DNA from: Gnetum montanum
Lineage: Eukaryota; Streptophyta; Gnetopsida; Gnetales; Gnetaceae
DNA: 64,000 bases
Reading direction: 5' to 3'
NCBI GenBank assembly: GCA_015680685.1
Contig: MNCI01006555.1
Location: 170,242-234,241, forward strand
Shown: positions 23,301 to 35,100 of the stretch, in pieces
Layout: each line of letters starts with the position of its first letter
How positions within the stretch are numbered: the first letter of the stretch is position 1
Notes under the pieces: generated by a model
The model's database searches: none
Told to the model about the DNA's origin: nothing
Seen by the model: the letters and a program-made list of their open reading frames with translations, nothing else
Program-made: the position numbers and the translations under genes

Positions 23301-26160
23301 GAAGAAGAAAGACGAGAAGAGATCACCTAAATCGAAATTCTACAATAAACACTTGTAAACATGTTATTAGAAAGAAAGCAATTGTGAGCAAACATCAATT
23401 TATGAATTGTGACAATAAGCTACCAGAGCCTACAAACACTGTTAGTGTGATGCTTATGAAATCAAGAATAATGGAGTAACAAATGATGGAGTAACCACAA
23501 TGGATTATGGAGCATGCATGCATTGATGTGCATGAAACATCAAGTAAATATAGAGTTACAATGATTAATCATCATAACCTTCCACAAACTTCAAGAGTTG
23601 AAAGAATTGTACTTTATCATAGGATGGAAGTCAAATTTTGACTATATTTTTCTAAGTTCTAATTTGACTATATTGACTGTAAAGTTAATGAAAGAAATTG
23701 TCAAAATTTAATAGATCATGACTTGTGGTCTAGACCATGATCTTGTCATGAGTTGTAGTCACCACAACTGCTGAAAATTCTACATATCATAACTCTTGGT
23801 TTAGTTGTGTTCAAGATTACAGCCTAACTATAAGTCATGGTGAACACCACAACCAAGCTCTATGCATACTGTGGCTTATGGTATAGGATATAATCTCTAC
23901 CACAAGTCATAGGAAACCTAGCATGAGTTGTGGTTGTATGAGCAATTATTGGAAATGCACTATGAAATTAGATAGAGAAGGAGATGGTCAAAATGAAAGT
24001 AGAACTTTACATAAACTTATCAGAATGCATATCCAACAAGATAATGATAAAATGTATAGAAATTCATATGTTTAAGTCACAAATAACTCGATTCATAATC
24101 GGAAGATATTCAAAGATTCAAATTCGTTTACTTTACCTTGTTAGGTTCTAGGTTCACATGAGAAGAAGGCTTTAAGGCTTCACAAGAAAAGCTCCAAAGG
24201 ATCTTTAATACTAAGATAACATTAAGATGAAAATTTGGTAAATCTAACTAAGTGAGAGAAAAAGAGAACATGAGGGTAAATTCTAAAAAAAAAAAAGTTT
24301 CCCAATGGAAGAATCACATGTAAGCATGTGTTATGATCCTAAATTTTGGGTTAATCCCAAGATGATGCTGATATAACATGGTATGAGACCAAGTAAGTGT
24401 TTACGATCAAAATAAAATAGCACAGTATGAGACCAAGTAAGGATTCACTATCAAAATAAAATATCACATAAATACAATTTCTAAAAACATAACACTATTA
24501 TGTGGGAACATGGATCACCATCCATCTAACCTATTTTTAGCAAAAAACACCTATGATTAGTAAATACTAAGAAAATAAATGAATAAGTCAAAATAGAATA
24601 CTAATAATAATTCCAATTATTAAAGGATGAAAAGACTTCGAATTTGAATAAACATAATACCAAAATAACACTAGAACATGAATACTAAAGAGAAGATTAT
24701 AAGATCAAATCGCATATATATATATTATAAAGAGTAATATAAAGCTATATCAAGTAAACACAATTCATAAGCCAAGATAAACCATGCTAGAAATTAAAAT
24801 GAAAGGAGAAGATCAACAAAGGTTAGTAGTTTAAAACATAGAATGTTGGATCCTAACTAGAGTATAGGAAGTTCCACTTAAAAACTTGACAAGTTCAATG
24901 TAAAACTGAGATGAAGACTCATGGCTACTAAAGATCATCAAAACAGACATTTAGGAAACCCCAAGAAGAGTTCAAGATCAAATGGACTTTTAAGAAGGAG
25001 ATCCTAAATTTTTATGACATTCCAACTATAGGGTGGAAATCCCAACCAAAAAGTGGGCATCCCAACCAAAGAATAGAGATCATAAATTTATTATAACATC
25101 TCAAAAAAATGCATTAGGTTTAGGATATACATCCTAAACTAGAACATCCAAGTAGAGTTCCATTTTGATGTAGGGTGGACATTTATCTTATTCTAGAATG
25201 TTCCAATTGAGCTGAGGGCTAGTGCAAAGATGACATCCAAGCTTCAAATGGAATGTCTTAGGTAGTCATTAAAAAGATAAGAAAGTAATTCAAAGTCATT
25301 TTGTTTACTTCGATTCAACTAGGAGTTACAAAGGAAAGTTTGGGAAGGTTGGTTTGCTTAAGGAATCAATCTTACATTGTTCCAAATACATCTCTTAGTA
25401 ATCAAATTTGAAGAGTCTATCATATCTACACATCTTTATTGTTATTTCAGTCGACCTAGGCTTATTTGTTTTTGTTAGAATTCTTTACCATAGCTACACA
25501 TCTTATCTCCTAGGATTTGAAATGCATGCGATTTCTTGATATGCTCTTATTAGTTTGCATTTCATGTTTCTAGGGCTTATTTCATTTATTCCCTAACATT
25601 TGTGCTTATTGTTTTGATTAGATTTTGTAGATAATTTTCTACACATCCAATCTATTATTTTATCCCTTTATTCTAAGGAGCTTTGGGTTTTCCCCAAAGA
25701 GACACTTCTAGATTGTACTATGATGTCCTAAGGAATCTATGCTTTGGTGAATTCTGAGAATTTGTCAAGTGTTTGTTGTTTTACCCTAAGGGACATTTGG
25801 TTTGTCTTGTGGAAGCATGATTATTGTTGTTCTAAGGGACTTGTTTTGAAGTCATAAGGGATTTTAGTTTGTCTTGTGAGAGGATTACCATTCTTGATGT
25901 AACACCTCACTTACCAAGTTGTAATACCCTTATATCCTATCCTAGTTTAAGAAGGTATTATGTAGGTCGAACTCCTAATCCATGTAAAGATCATGGTAAA
26001 TTATCTATGGCTGAATGATAATGGCTAGTGAAGCATGAAAAGGTATACAAAGAAAACAAGGCAAAATACCATTAAACATTTATGTAGTATGATAATAAGA
26101 AGCCATTATTGAACAAATATGCATAAATATAAACCCAATATCATAATATTATTAAACATG
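23301..26160. repeat. Noncoding repeat-rich DNA, probable LTR remnants
   Basis: No gene is seen. At about 23710-23945 degenerate words of the type CATGAGTTGTGGT and its complement CCACAAGTCATG recur about ten times. A 44-bp unit is repeated twice at 24381-24470 (GTATGAGACCAAGTAAG). At about 25015-25250 ACATCCCAAC-like words recur. Clusters of short direct and inverted words like these are typical of LTR U3 regions elsewhere in this window, but I cannot find LTR ends here. Confidence 0.35.
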
Positions 26161-26998
26161 TGTTATACCCACTTTGGCTTTTTTCAACATAAGTTAGAGT
26201 TTTAGGTACATTTCTATGGCTTCTTAGCTCAAAGCCATCTTTAATAGTCAAGATTTGATGTCCTGCATCATTTGTGATATAGTTTCTAGTCTTCATCTTC
26301 AACTTTTGTTAGAAGTGACACCTTGTGTCATATACAATGTCATTTTTGGTTTCTCATCTACAGTCTTCAATTTTAACATTCAACATCAACTCCTATGTCT
26401 ATCCTGAGTTCAACTCTTCAATAAATCCACTTTGTAGTGTGTAGGATCATTTTGCCTTTTCACGTCTCACGTCAATCTAGCGTTTAACATTCGATATCAT
26501 TTTTCACATCAATCATCTACATGTCGATTCTCTTATCCAAAATCTTCTAGAAGATTTTGTGGATCCCAATGTGACATTCCTTCACATTTTACAAGGCATT
26601 TTAAGCCTATAAATAGGAGGATACCCCTAAACAAAAGGGGATTATTTTTTTGAATATTAGATGAATTATTGGAACATCTATTTTGGCATGGCTGATTCTT
26701 ACTACTAAGCACAACTAGCTCTTTGCTTGCTGGTGATTTTGAAAGCTCTCCAAAGACTTTGCCTCTTATAGAATAACTGTTCTATTGTTAGAGATATTAG
26801 TTCTTTTGATCTCTCTTTCTTTTCCCTACTAACACATTTATATCCCCTTCATGCTATCCTCTTGACACATGGAGAATAATTTAGAATTAGTTTATCACAC
26901 CACTCTGATCCAATTCTTTTCTTTATTAGCTTTAAAGATTACAATGTTCTTGTTAGATCTGCATTAGGCACACACATTAGAGAGAGAATGGGATAACA
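26161..26998 (+). mobile_element. LTR of Tat-type gypsy family, plus orientation
   Basis: Begins TGTTATACCC and ends GGGATAACA, near-perfect terminal inverted repeats. It carries TATAAATA at 26608-26615. It is a diverged inverted copy of 28154-29111: shared words include ATTTGATGTCC, CCCTACTAACA, TATCCCCTTCATG and CTGATC. Its U5 end faces the U5 end of the other copy, so the two do not form a normal LTR pair. It could be a solo LTR or the edge of another insertion. No clear target duplication is seen. Confidence 0.6.
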
Positions 26999-27299
26999 CA
27001 CCTCCTTGTTTGATGTCTCTAATCCTTGGTTCATTTCTAAAGATCTCTATAGTAGGTTCCAATTTTCTTTCTTTTTAATCTTGGTTTGCCTATTTTCAGT
27101 TTCCCATTTCTAGCATTGTGCAAGATTTGTTCTAAGAATTTTCCTTTTGGATCAAGTTGTTAACAAATTAGATATGCTCTTTTTGTTTACTTTGTTTCAA
27201 CCACTTTTTGCTACAAGCCATGTGCACTTTTGTTCTAGTTCATTCTATGTTTCATGCACATTCCCTATTTATTTTCATTTCATGCACATTCCATATGAG

Positions 27300-28095
27300 T
27301 TGAACATTTTTGCCAAATGTTAGTGGATATTAAGTGGAAAAAAGGAAAATTTGTATGTATGGAATAACTAGAAGAAAATAAAGGAAAAATGTGTGAAAAT
27401 GCAAAAAATGCATATAACCCAGAGCAAAATGAAATAGAACTCTATGTAACACGAAAGAAACAAGTGTGTGGTTAGCAATAGAAATGTTTAAAAAATAGGT
27501 GCAAGAACAATATAGATCTGATTTCGCTAATATGACAATTTTAAGAGGGAAAAATGCATAAATAGATCAAAAGTAGATTTAGATGACAGTAAAAATAGAA
27601 ATAAATGCAATGAACACATATAGATTGCAAAAGAGAAAATGAAAATAGGTGTTGTGGAAAGAATCCTTGCAATGAATGGAAACTGATACACCTTAACACA
27701 GAACTAAGCTAGGTAGTTCATGGTCACCAACTGGTCTAGGAAAACTAACCTTTTGTGTAATCTCCATAAAATTGAAAGGGGACTTAAGGATTGGATGGAA
27801 AATCTAGCAATCCAAGTTAGACATTTTACTAATGTTAGTGGGTATCAAGTAGAAAGAAATTATGTACATAAAATACTTAGTAGAAAATGTCTAAGCAAAG
27901 GGAAAAATACAACATAATATAGAGCCATGATTAGTAGTGAAAAACTTTGAAAAATAGTACGAAATGGAAACAAATCTATTGATAAATGCATGCAAACCAA
28001 GAAGGAAAATGTGAATAAAATAGATTTGAAGTAAATATGGATAATACCAAAGATAAAATATCTTGAAATAGAAAATCCATATTTATAGGGAAGAA
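27300..28095. repeat. Two diverged copies of a ~260-bp segment, 515 bp apart
   Basis: The words GTTAGTGGATATTAAGT (about 27321) and GTTAGTGGGTATCAAGT (about 27835) introduce two similar purine-rich stretches that share several further words. Divergence is high. The segment lies between two inverted LTRs. No coding sense is seen, apart from short chance frames. Confidence 0.4.
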
Positions 28096-28153
28096 ACATG
28101 CAAATGTGTGTTCCTAGATGTGTACTAGATATCGAAGGTGTTTAATGAGGAGT

Positions 28154-29111
28154 TGTATTACCCTATTCTTTTTTAGATGACTGCACTGATGCAAATGCAA
28201 CAAAAACAAAAGCAAATCTAGCAATTGATAGTTACAAAAGAAAGATCAGATCAATATGTTAATCTAATTTTTAGTAGATCTTCACTTGTTAAGAGGACAA
28301 CATGAAGGGGATACAATATGTTAGTAGGGGGAAAGATAGAGGAAAACTAAACAAGAGTCAAAATAAATAACAAATCTCTTAGAAGCAAAGTGTTGATGAC
28401 CTTTGAGCATTTGAAAAAGCTAAAATGCCAATTGGATGGTTATAGGTGCCAACCCCTTTACATATAGGTTGAAAATGCCTCGTAGACCATGTAAGAACAA
28501 TGCAATGGGGCTCATAGAACCTTTTGAAAGCTTTCAGAAAGTTTTAAATAGGAGAAATGATGTAGAGTACAATGTTTGATATCAAATGTTAAAAGCTAGA
28601 GACATAAGTTAACGTCAAACATTAAAAGTAAGTTTGATATGAGATGTTAAAAAGTTTGACATGAGATGTCAAAACTGGTTTGACATAAAACTTCAAATGT
28701 TAAAGATGAGAACTAATGTTAGACATCAAAAATAAGATTAACACATGACATTGAAAGTTTGTTTGAACCTTTGATGCTAGACATTGAAGATAAAATTGAC
28801 ACGGGAGGTCAAAAAGCTAACATAGGATGTCAAAAGTGAATTTGGATACTATTTGTCAAAGAGCTAAAGTGGTATTAAGATCAATGTTGGAGTTGATGTT
28901 AGACATTGAAATTAGGAGTGGAGTTGAAATAATGTAGCCAATTACGCAAGACATCATTTTTGGCAAGTTGAAGACAAAAGACTAGAAATGAAGTTGCAAG
29001 TGATGTGGGACATCAAATTTATACCATTGAAGATGGCTTCAAGTGCTAAAAGATAAAAAGTGTACTCAAGTATTTAACTTAAGCTTAGGAAAAGCCAAGG
29101 TGTGTATAACA
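28154..29111 (-). mobile_element. 3' LTR of Tat-type gypsy element, minus orientation
   Basis: On the minus strand it starts TGTTATACAC at 29111 and ends GGGTAATACA at 28154. It lies downstream of the minus-strand pol remnants (30.3-34.4 kb), so it is best read as their 3' LTR. Its U3 part contains many degenerate TTTGATGTC/GACATCAAA words between about 28565 and 28930, which could be repeated regulatory sites. About 958 bp long. Confidence 0.65.
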
Positions 29112-29204
29112 TTACTTCCTATTAATGAATACTACTAAAAAGCTAAAGAAGAATTTATCAAGAAAAGGCACAAGTTGATAAGTACCTACAAGATGATTTA
29201 ATGA

Positions 29205-29870
29205 AGTGGGAAAATAAGGGAGAAAGTTTGGGATATCACCAGTACACCTACGATGAAGTGCTACGTCACATAAATGGGGCTTGATTAGATACCAAAAAGC
29301 ATACATAGAAATATAGATAAAGCACTTTCTAACCCACATAATTCTCTTGATTGCACCCTCACTAGAGTAAAGCATAGATACTTGTTAGGTCTCACTAATG
29401 CAGAGCATAAAAAGAGAAAGGGATAGAGAAAGAAATGAAGATTATGAAAGTAGAAAGAAAAAGTAATAAAAAGTAGGAAAGTATATTAGGGGCATCACCA
29501 ATATAGTAGTGGTGGGATGCTATGTCACAGAAGTGGGATATGGCTAGATTCGTAGAGCTAACCTCTCCCTTATCTCACTCTTATGCAAAGTTCACACTTC
29601 TTACATCTCTTAATATTCAACACTTTTTCATTGCATTGAGGAAGAGACACTCATTCACCCTTACTAATGGTAAATATAGAGAGGAATGAAAAAGATGAGA
29701 AGAGGAGAGGAGAGGAGAGGAAAAAGAGATAAACATAGTATAGGGAGAGTCAAAGTAATAGTATGCAAAAGTAGAGAGAAAAAAAAGTAAAGGGAGAAAA
29801 ACAGACATCATCCATGCACCTATCATGAGGATTGTGCTATGCCATAGAAGTGGGGCATGACTAAATCCCA
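29205..29870 (-). repeat. Three tandem repeats in the 3' untranslated region of the Tat element
   Basis: The ordered words ATCACC..T, GTGCTA-GTCACA and AAGTGGGGC/ATGGCTAGAT occur three times, centred near 29260, 29520 and 29830, so the period is about 260-310 bp. Purine-rich tracts separate the copies, including a (GAGGA)n run at about 29699-29725. Tat-lineage elements such as Ogre are known to carry tandem repeats between pol and the 3' LTR, which fits this position. Confidence 0.65.
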
Positions 29871-30327
29871 CACATTGTATGGATGAAAAAGATGTTATAT
29901 ATGTAACAAAGTAGCCCATCCCTGTCCCATTCAATAATATGCTTAATCACACACTCACATGAAGTAATGAACTATTTAGTCACTTAAAAACCTCAATGGT
30001 TTTATAGAACATATATAGTAAAATAGGATAGATAGCATAGGGAAGTAAGAAGAAAATAGCTAGAGAAATTGCAAAATATGAGATAGAGAGGAGGAATAGC
30101 AAAAGAAAATGTAAGGAAAATAAGGTTTAAAGCAAACCTATTATCCTAATGTAATAAGTATGTCAGTTACTATTGAGAGAATACTTATTTGGCCTTGATT
30201 ATTCAACATGTTTAGTATCATAGCTTGGCTACAAGTAGTAGTTCTTTAGAAAGATTTTATTAACATGGTCTGGAAATTGACATCATTCTAGATCAAATAG
30301 GATGTAGGCACCATAGAGATTGAATCA

Positions 30328-31540
30328 CTAGGAAAGGAAGTTGCTAGTTGAGAGAGGAATTTGTATCTTTGGAGTTTGGAAAATGTTTAGTATGAGATCA
30401 CCTTCATGGATCTCTTTCACTTGAATATGTTTGGAATGATGGCATTGAATATCTAGTTGATATTCATGTAGATAATGAAGAGTAGCATACTGATATTCTT
30501 CAAGGAAATCCAACTTAATGCATTGCATAATATTGTTTTCCTAATCTAAATACCAAGCATTTAGAGTAACAAAAAGAGATGGAATATGAGGCTCAATTGG
30601 TAAGATCACCTTAGATCCATAGGTTAGAAAGTAGGAGGTATGACCAGTAGTTGTATAGAAAGTAGTATGATAAATCCTAAGGGCATGAGATGGCTTTATG
30701 TGCTAGTTATGTTGGGTTTTATTAACCATGATATAGAGAAAATGTATAAGAGCTTTATTATTGAACTCAACCTATCCGTTAGATTGAGGGTTGTAAGGTG
30801 ATGAGAAAGATTAAGTGATGTGGTACATGAAGCATAAATAAACTACCTCCTTATTTTTGACTAAGGTATGTTATTAGTCATAATTTAGAGAGGTATGCCA
30901 AAGCAAGCTACGATGTGGTCAAGGATGAAGTGACAAATAATATTGGATTTGGTGGAACATAAAGGAACAAATTCTACCTACTTTGTAAAATGTTCCTTAG
31001 TAGTTAGAATAAATTAATGCCCTACAGATGAAGGAGGATTAATGGCACAAATTATATCTAAATCCCATTTTGGAAAGGGAAATGTGATCTGAGTTATGTT
31101 GAGCTCTTGTAAAGGTACAAGAATAAGAGCACTATTCTATTGGCAAGTATCACACATTTTAACTAGGTGATAAGCATCTTTGACTAAGACTGATCAACAA
31201 TGGCCTAAAAAAATGATGCGAGTAGCTAGGGAACATGAATCTAAGCATGTCTAGCACAAACTCCTAATTGAATCTGGTTAAGGACTATCTTAGACTCTGT
31301 AGGACTAAGAAAACATAGAAGAACATCCATAGAAGAAATAAGACAAAGAATATCAAAATTTGCTAATCAAAATGTCAACTACATTTATGTAAGCCATCCT
31401 TCTTAGTAAGTGTAAGGTGATTAGGAGTTTATCCATTTGTGAGGTAATGAAGAAGATCAACATATTTCTGATTATAATTTTCCATATTGATAGTGCTTAT
31501 GAATATGTCAAAAGATTGCATGATAGGTATCAAGCAAATA
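30328..31540 (-). pseudogene. Integrase of Tat-type gypsy element
   Basis: Minus-strand fragments in integrase order: a decayed zinc-binding end (AYHLVKMCDTCQ), the core start (PFPKWDLDIICAI..., FTK-VEFVPL), FGIPL.IMT, then FSSPYNPQSNG-TAG-VEF with a stop where Gln precedes the last catalytic region. After these come THTTFYTTTGHTSYFLTYGSKVILPIEPHIPSL and the C-terminal LDFLEEYQYATLHYLHEYQ...IHEGDLIL. The order and the 'TGHTPF.LVYG..AVLPIE' style wording are those of Tat/Ogre integrases. Several TAG stops and indels make it inactive. Confidence 0.75.
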
Positions 31541-31542
31541 GA

Positions 31543-32194
31543 CTAAACTAGTTGATTTGCCATAGTGGTAGGATCACCATAGATGGCTAGAGTTGATAGT
31601 GCATCAGTTAACATATTGTCACAATGAGGAATATGGCTCAAAGCATGAGCAAAGAAGGGAAAGGTAGATTCCTTAGTCATTTGAAGATAAGGAGGAAAAT
31701 GGAAATCCTTATAATCATAGTAATGATTTACTTGATTTATGATGAGCTGTGAATCATCATAAATAGTAATGGTTTTGACTTGATTTTGTAAAGCTAACAA
31801 GAGACCTCGTATGAGAGCCTCATATTTAGCAACATTATGAGTATAAGGAAAATCAAGTTTGTAAGCTTGAAAAAGAAATTTTTTAGTAGAGAAAATAAAG
31901 ACATAACCTTCACTAGATTTGAGGGACATGTGTGCTTTATCAAAATAAAGAAAAACATCCAAATCTTTTATATCAAGTTGTAAACTATAGATAACATCAA
32001 TTGTTTTATAAGAAGAGATAAGATCAACTATAGCTTTATCCTTAATCGAGTGTTGAGATAAGATCGAAAGATCAAACTATATGAGAAAAGTCTTCCATCA
32101 AGCTATGTGATGGTTATTGGAAGGATTGCTAGTCATAATTTTAAGGATGTTATCTTTGTAGATGAAAAAGATCTTAGCATTGAGAAGATAGTGT
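31543..32194 (-). pseudogene. RNase H region of Tat-type element, with archaeal-type second RNase H
   Basis: The open part (31962-31543) reads VFLYFDKAHMSLKSSEGYVFIFS, YKLDFPYTHNVAKYEALIRGLLLAL, ITIYDDSQLIINQVN and LTDALSTLA. These are the 'DG...GAG', 'NN.AEYEAL..GL..A', 'GDSQLV..Q' and 'ADALA.LA' motifs of the second (archaeal-type) RNase H that marks the Tat lineage. The first stretch, up to 32190, holds the end of the ordinary RNase H (WKTFLI.FDLSIL, KDKAIVDLISS). A Copia solo LTR cuts the pol just upstream. Confidence 0.75.
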
Positions 32195-33299
32195 TGTTGA
32201 CCTTTTAGTATGTAAAAATTTTAGAAAATGGAAAAAGTGGAAAATGTGATTGTAAAATCTTATAGGAGTTGGAACTTGACAAGAGCATGATGAGATTAAG
32301 ACAAAGATCATGTTGATACCAAGATGAGAGCTGACTTGTCAATATGAAGTGATGAAGTCTTAACTAAGATTATAAGATTTTAGAAGAAGTTGTAGGGATG
32401 AACAATGTCTAGAAGCCAGAAGAAGATGTTTTGATAACTATCAAGATGTCCTAGAGGTACAGTAGATGTCCCTATCGAAGAGTCCAGATCTCAAGTGAGA
32501 TATCCTAGAAAGCAATAGATGTCCCAAGTGTAGTTGAGATGTTCTAGTTAGGATGTCCCATGTGAGATATCCTAACAAAATTGAGAAGTTCCATCTAAAA
32601 GTAAGAAAAAGTTAGTGAGATGTCCCAAAATTGAATAAAATGACCCAATTAGTTAATTTCTAGTCATTGTATGAACTCCAATGGTTATTTGACAATGAAA
32701 AATGCTATAAAAGAAATGATATCCTTATGAAAAGGACACATACTATTCATATGAATGTTTTCTTCAATGTACCCATCTTGCGAATTAATTTGTTCTTCAA
32801 CTCTTTATCTTTTGTAAGTTGAGTATTATAATTATTAAGAGCCTCAAAGTAAGAAATTTGTAATTTGAGTATATTCTCTCATTAATCTTTCTTTTCTCCC
32901 TTTGTAAGCCTTGCAAGATTGACGTGCTTCTTGTGGAAAGACATCTCTTGAGCTTGTTGAGATCTTGTGGGGTTGAATATGTTTCTTGAGAGAAAGCACC
33001 TTATGTGAAGCTAAGGTTATTGTAAAGGTTATGGGATCCTTGAAACCATGTTTGAGCTTGTTAGAACCTTGTGGGATTGGATGTGTTTTTATGTGAAAAA
33101 ATCCCTTACAAAGCTCAAACTTTGTAAAGGTTGTGGTGTCCTTGGAACCACATTTTTAAAGAAACAAAGTCCAAAGGTATGCAAGGATTTTACCCTCTAA
33201 GTCTAAACATACTCAAGTTGGGAAACCATGTATATTTATGTGTAATTTTGGTTTTAATTAGTGGAACTTATTCAACCTCCTTTCTAAGTTCTCGATCCA
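32195..33299 (+). mobile_element. Solo LTR of the Sirevirus-like Copia family, inserted in Tat pol
   Basis: It begins TGTTGACCTTTTAGTATG and ends TTCTCGATCCA. It matches the LTRs at 37115 and 42491 along most of its length, with TATAAAA at 32706-32712. No internal element sequence follows, so it is a solo LTR left by LTR-LTR recombination. Flanks AGTGT (32190-32194) and GGTGT (33300-33304) look like a 5-bp target duplication with one change. Tat RT lies on one side and Tat RNase H on the other. Confidence 0.8.
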
Positions 33300-33379
33300 G
33301 GTGTTTCCACTTTTTTAAAGTGAAGAATAAACTTAGGCAAGATTTTTTACTATCAAAATATCTAGTCCCATAATCTGAA

Positions 33380-34406
33380 AAAGAATGAGATTTTTTGTAG
33401 ACAAGAAGATCCACTTTGTTTTCTCGTCATTGAGAAAGCATAGTGAAGATAGAATCATTAGATTTGGAAAGATAAAAATAGAAATGTGGATTAAATTATG
33501 AAGGTTTCTTTGATAGAATAAGAACTTTTGACACTCTTCATCTAAGATGAAATAAATGGATTTGAAAGGTAAATGCGTTAAGGGATAAAGATGATTAATA
33601 AGGTTAGAAATGAAATGATAGATTGATTGAAGATGATCTTAAAAAACATGCATGCCTTCAATATCCTTAAGAGGCACAAGATCTTGGATAGCTTTAAATT
33701 TATGAGGATCAATAGTTATGTCATCTTGAGAGACAAGGTAATCCAACATTGTTCTCGTAAGGACTCTAAAAATGTACTTCTTGTGATTTAGATGCAGGTT
33801 AAACTTGTCTCAGTGGGTTAGAACTTGATCTTAGTAGAAAGCATGATCAATAGCTAAGGTAGACTTGATGGTTAAGTTGTCAACATAATGATTAATCACA
33901 TCAGATATTATGTCATTAAAAATAGAAGTCATGGCTCATTGATTGGTAGCTCTAGTATTTTTGAGATGAGAGGGCATTTTGGTGTAACAAAATGTTCCCC
34001 AAGAAGTCATAAATATGGTATAGTGCTGGTGCCCTAGATTTATCTAGATTTGATCATAACTAGAAAAACCATTTATAAAATATAGAAGATCATGACCAAT
34101 AGTGGAATCAATTAGTTGATCAATGTTAGGAAAAGGAAAGTCATCCTTAAGAGTGACTTTGTTAAGATCTCTAAAGTTGATGTAGATGTGAATGTCACGA
34201 TTCTTATTAGGAACCACAACCATGTTAAAAATCCAATCAGAATAGTTAACAAGATAAATGAATCCAACATTTAAGAGTTTTGTTATCTCTTCTTTTATAG
34301 AAAGAGTTATAGTAGGATGATTTTTTCTAACCTTTTGTTTGATGGGTTTGGAATCATATTTCAAGATGATTTTATGTTGAATAAGCATTGGATCAAGAAC
34401 AAGCAT
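33380..34406 (-). pseudogene. Reverse transcriptase domain of Tat-type gypsy element
   Basis: A 120-residue open stretch (34406-34044) holds the RT entry: MLVLDPMLIQHKI (like 'MPGLDP...H.I'), KPIKQKVRK, IKEEITKLLNVGFIY, NMVVVPNKN, HIYINFRDLNKVTLKDDFPFPNIDQLID, YFINGFSSYDQI. The chain continues leftward with KYIFRVLTRTMLDYLVSQDDITIDPHKFKAIQDL and the 'ISN..N..YPLTHL' region at about 33600-33750. Stops and indels are present. Wording and the second RNase H downstream place it in the Tat/Ogre group. Confidence 0.8.
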
Positions 34407-35100
34407 ATCACTGTATCCCCAATCAAAGGTAATTAAATGCTTTTATAAAGTTTCTAGAATAGACTCACAAAGTTCTAATGAAAGAAGAGCACTAAGTTGA
34501 AGGGTCTTTTGTTCACCTTTATAACTTAGCATAGGAAGACTGAGTAATTGATTATTAGTTAAGAGGTGTTATCAATCCAAAAAAGAGGTCTCATCGGGGT
34601 ATAAGTTCATCCTTTGTAACATCTAAAGATGATAAGAGAGAAAATTAGTTTGATACTAAGTCAAGTAAGGAAAGATCTAAAGTTCTAGTGCTTGATCTAC
34701 AAGGTTACTCAAGGTTAGAGTTTGGAGTAGAGACTTTGGGTAGGCATCCATGTTCACTTGAACAAGAATTAAAGGGTCAGATTTTTTATTTGAAGAAGAG
34801 AAAATGTCAAAAATAAGCGAGCAATGTCAAAAGTAAGTTAGACATCAACAGCCTAAAGGTGCACTTTGTTTTTACAGTATAAAATGACATTAAGATGAAG
34901 AGTTATGTACGCAAGCTTTCATTTGCATCTAATACTTTTGAGAATTAATGCACATGCAATTGAAAGTGATAAGACAATAAGAACTTCTAGAGAAGATGGT
35001 AAGTGGTAGTAGAAGTGGCAGATAAGGGATCAAAAGTGGGTTCAAATATAGTAGGGGATTACCATAGTCCTATTCACTTTCTTTCAAAGGTTAGATGTAA
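34407..35100 (-). pseudogene. Region between protease and RT of the Tat-type element
   Basis: The minus strand reads ETSFLD, LLSLPMLSYKGEQKTLQLSALLSLELCESILETL and HLITFDWGYSDMLVLDP. This corresponds to the 'F..AWS..DMPGLDP' lead-in of gypsy RTs. No confident protease active site or gag is seen further upstream. Confidence 0.4.

Noticed and set aside
27720-28099. Overlapping 65- and 79-residue ORFs on opposite strands
   Set aside because: They fall in a diverged duplicated noncoding segment between inverted LTRs and show no conserved motif.
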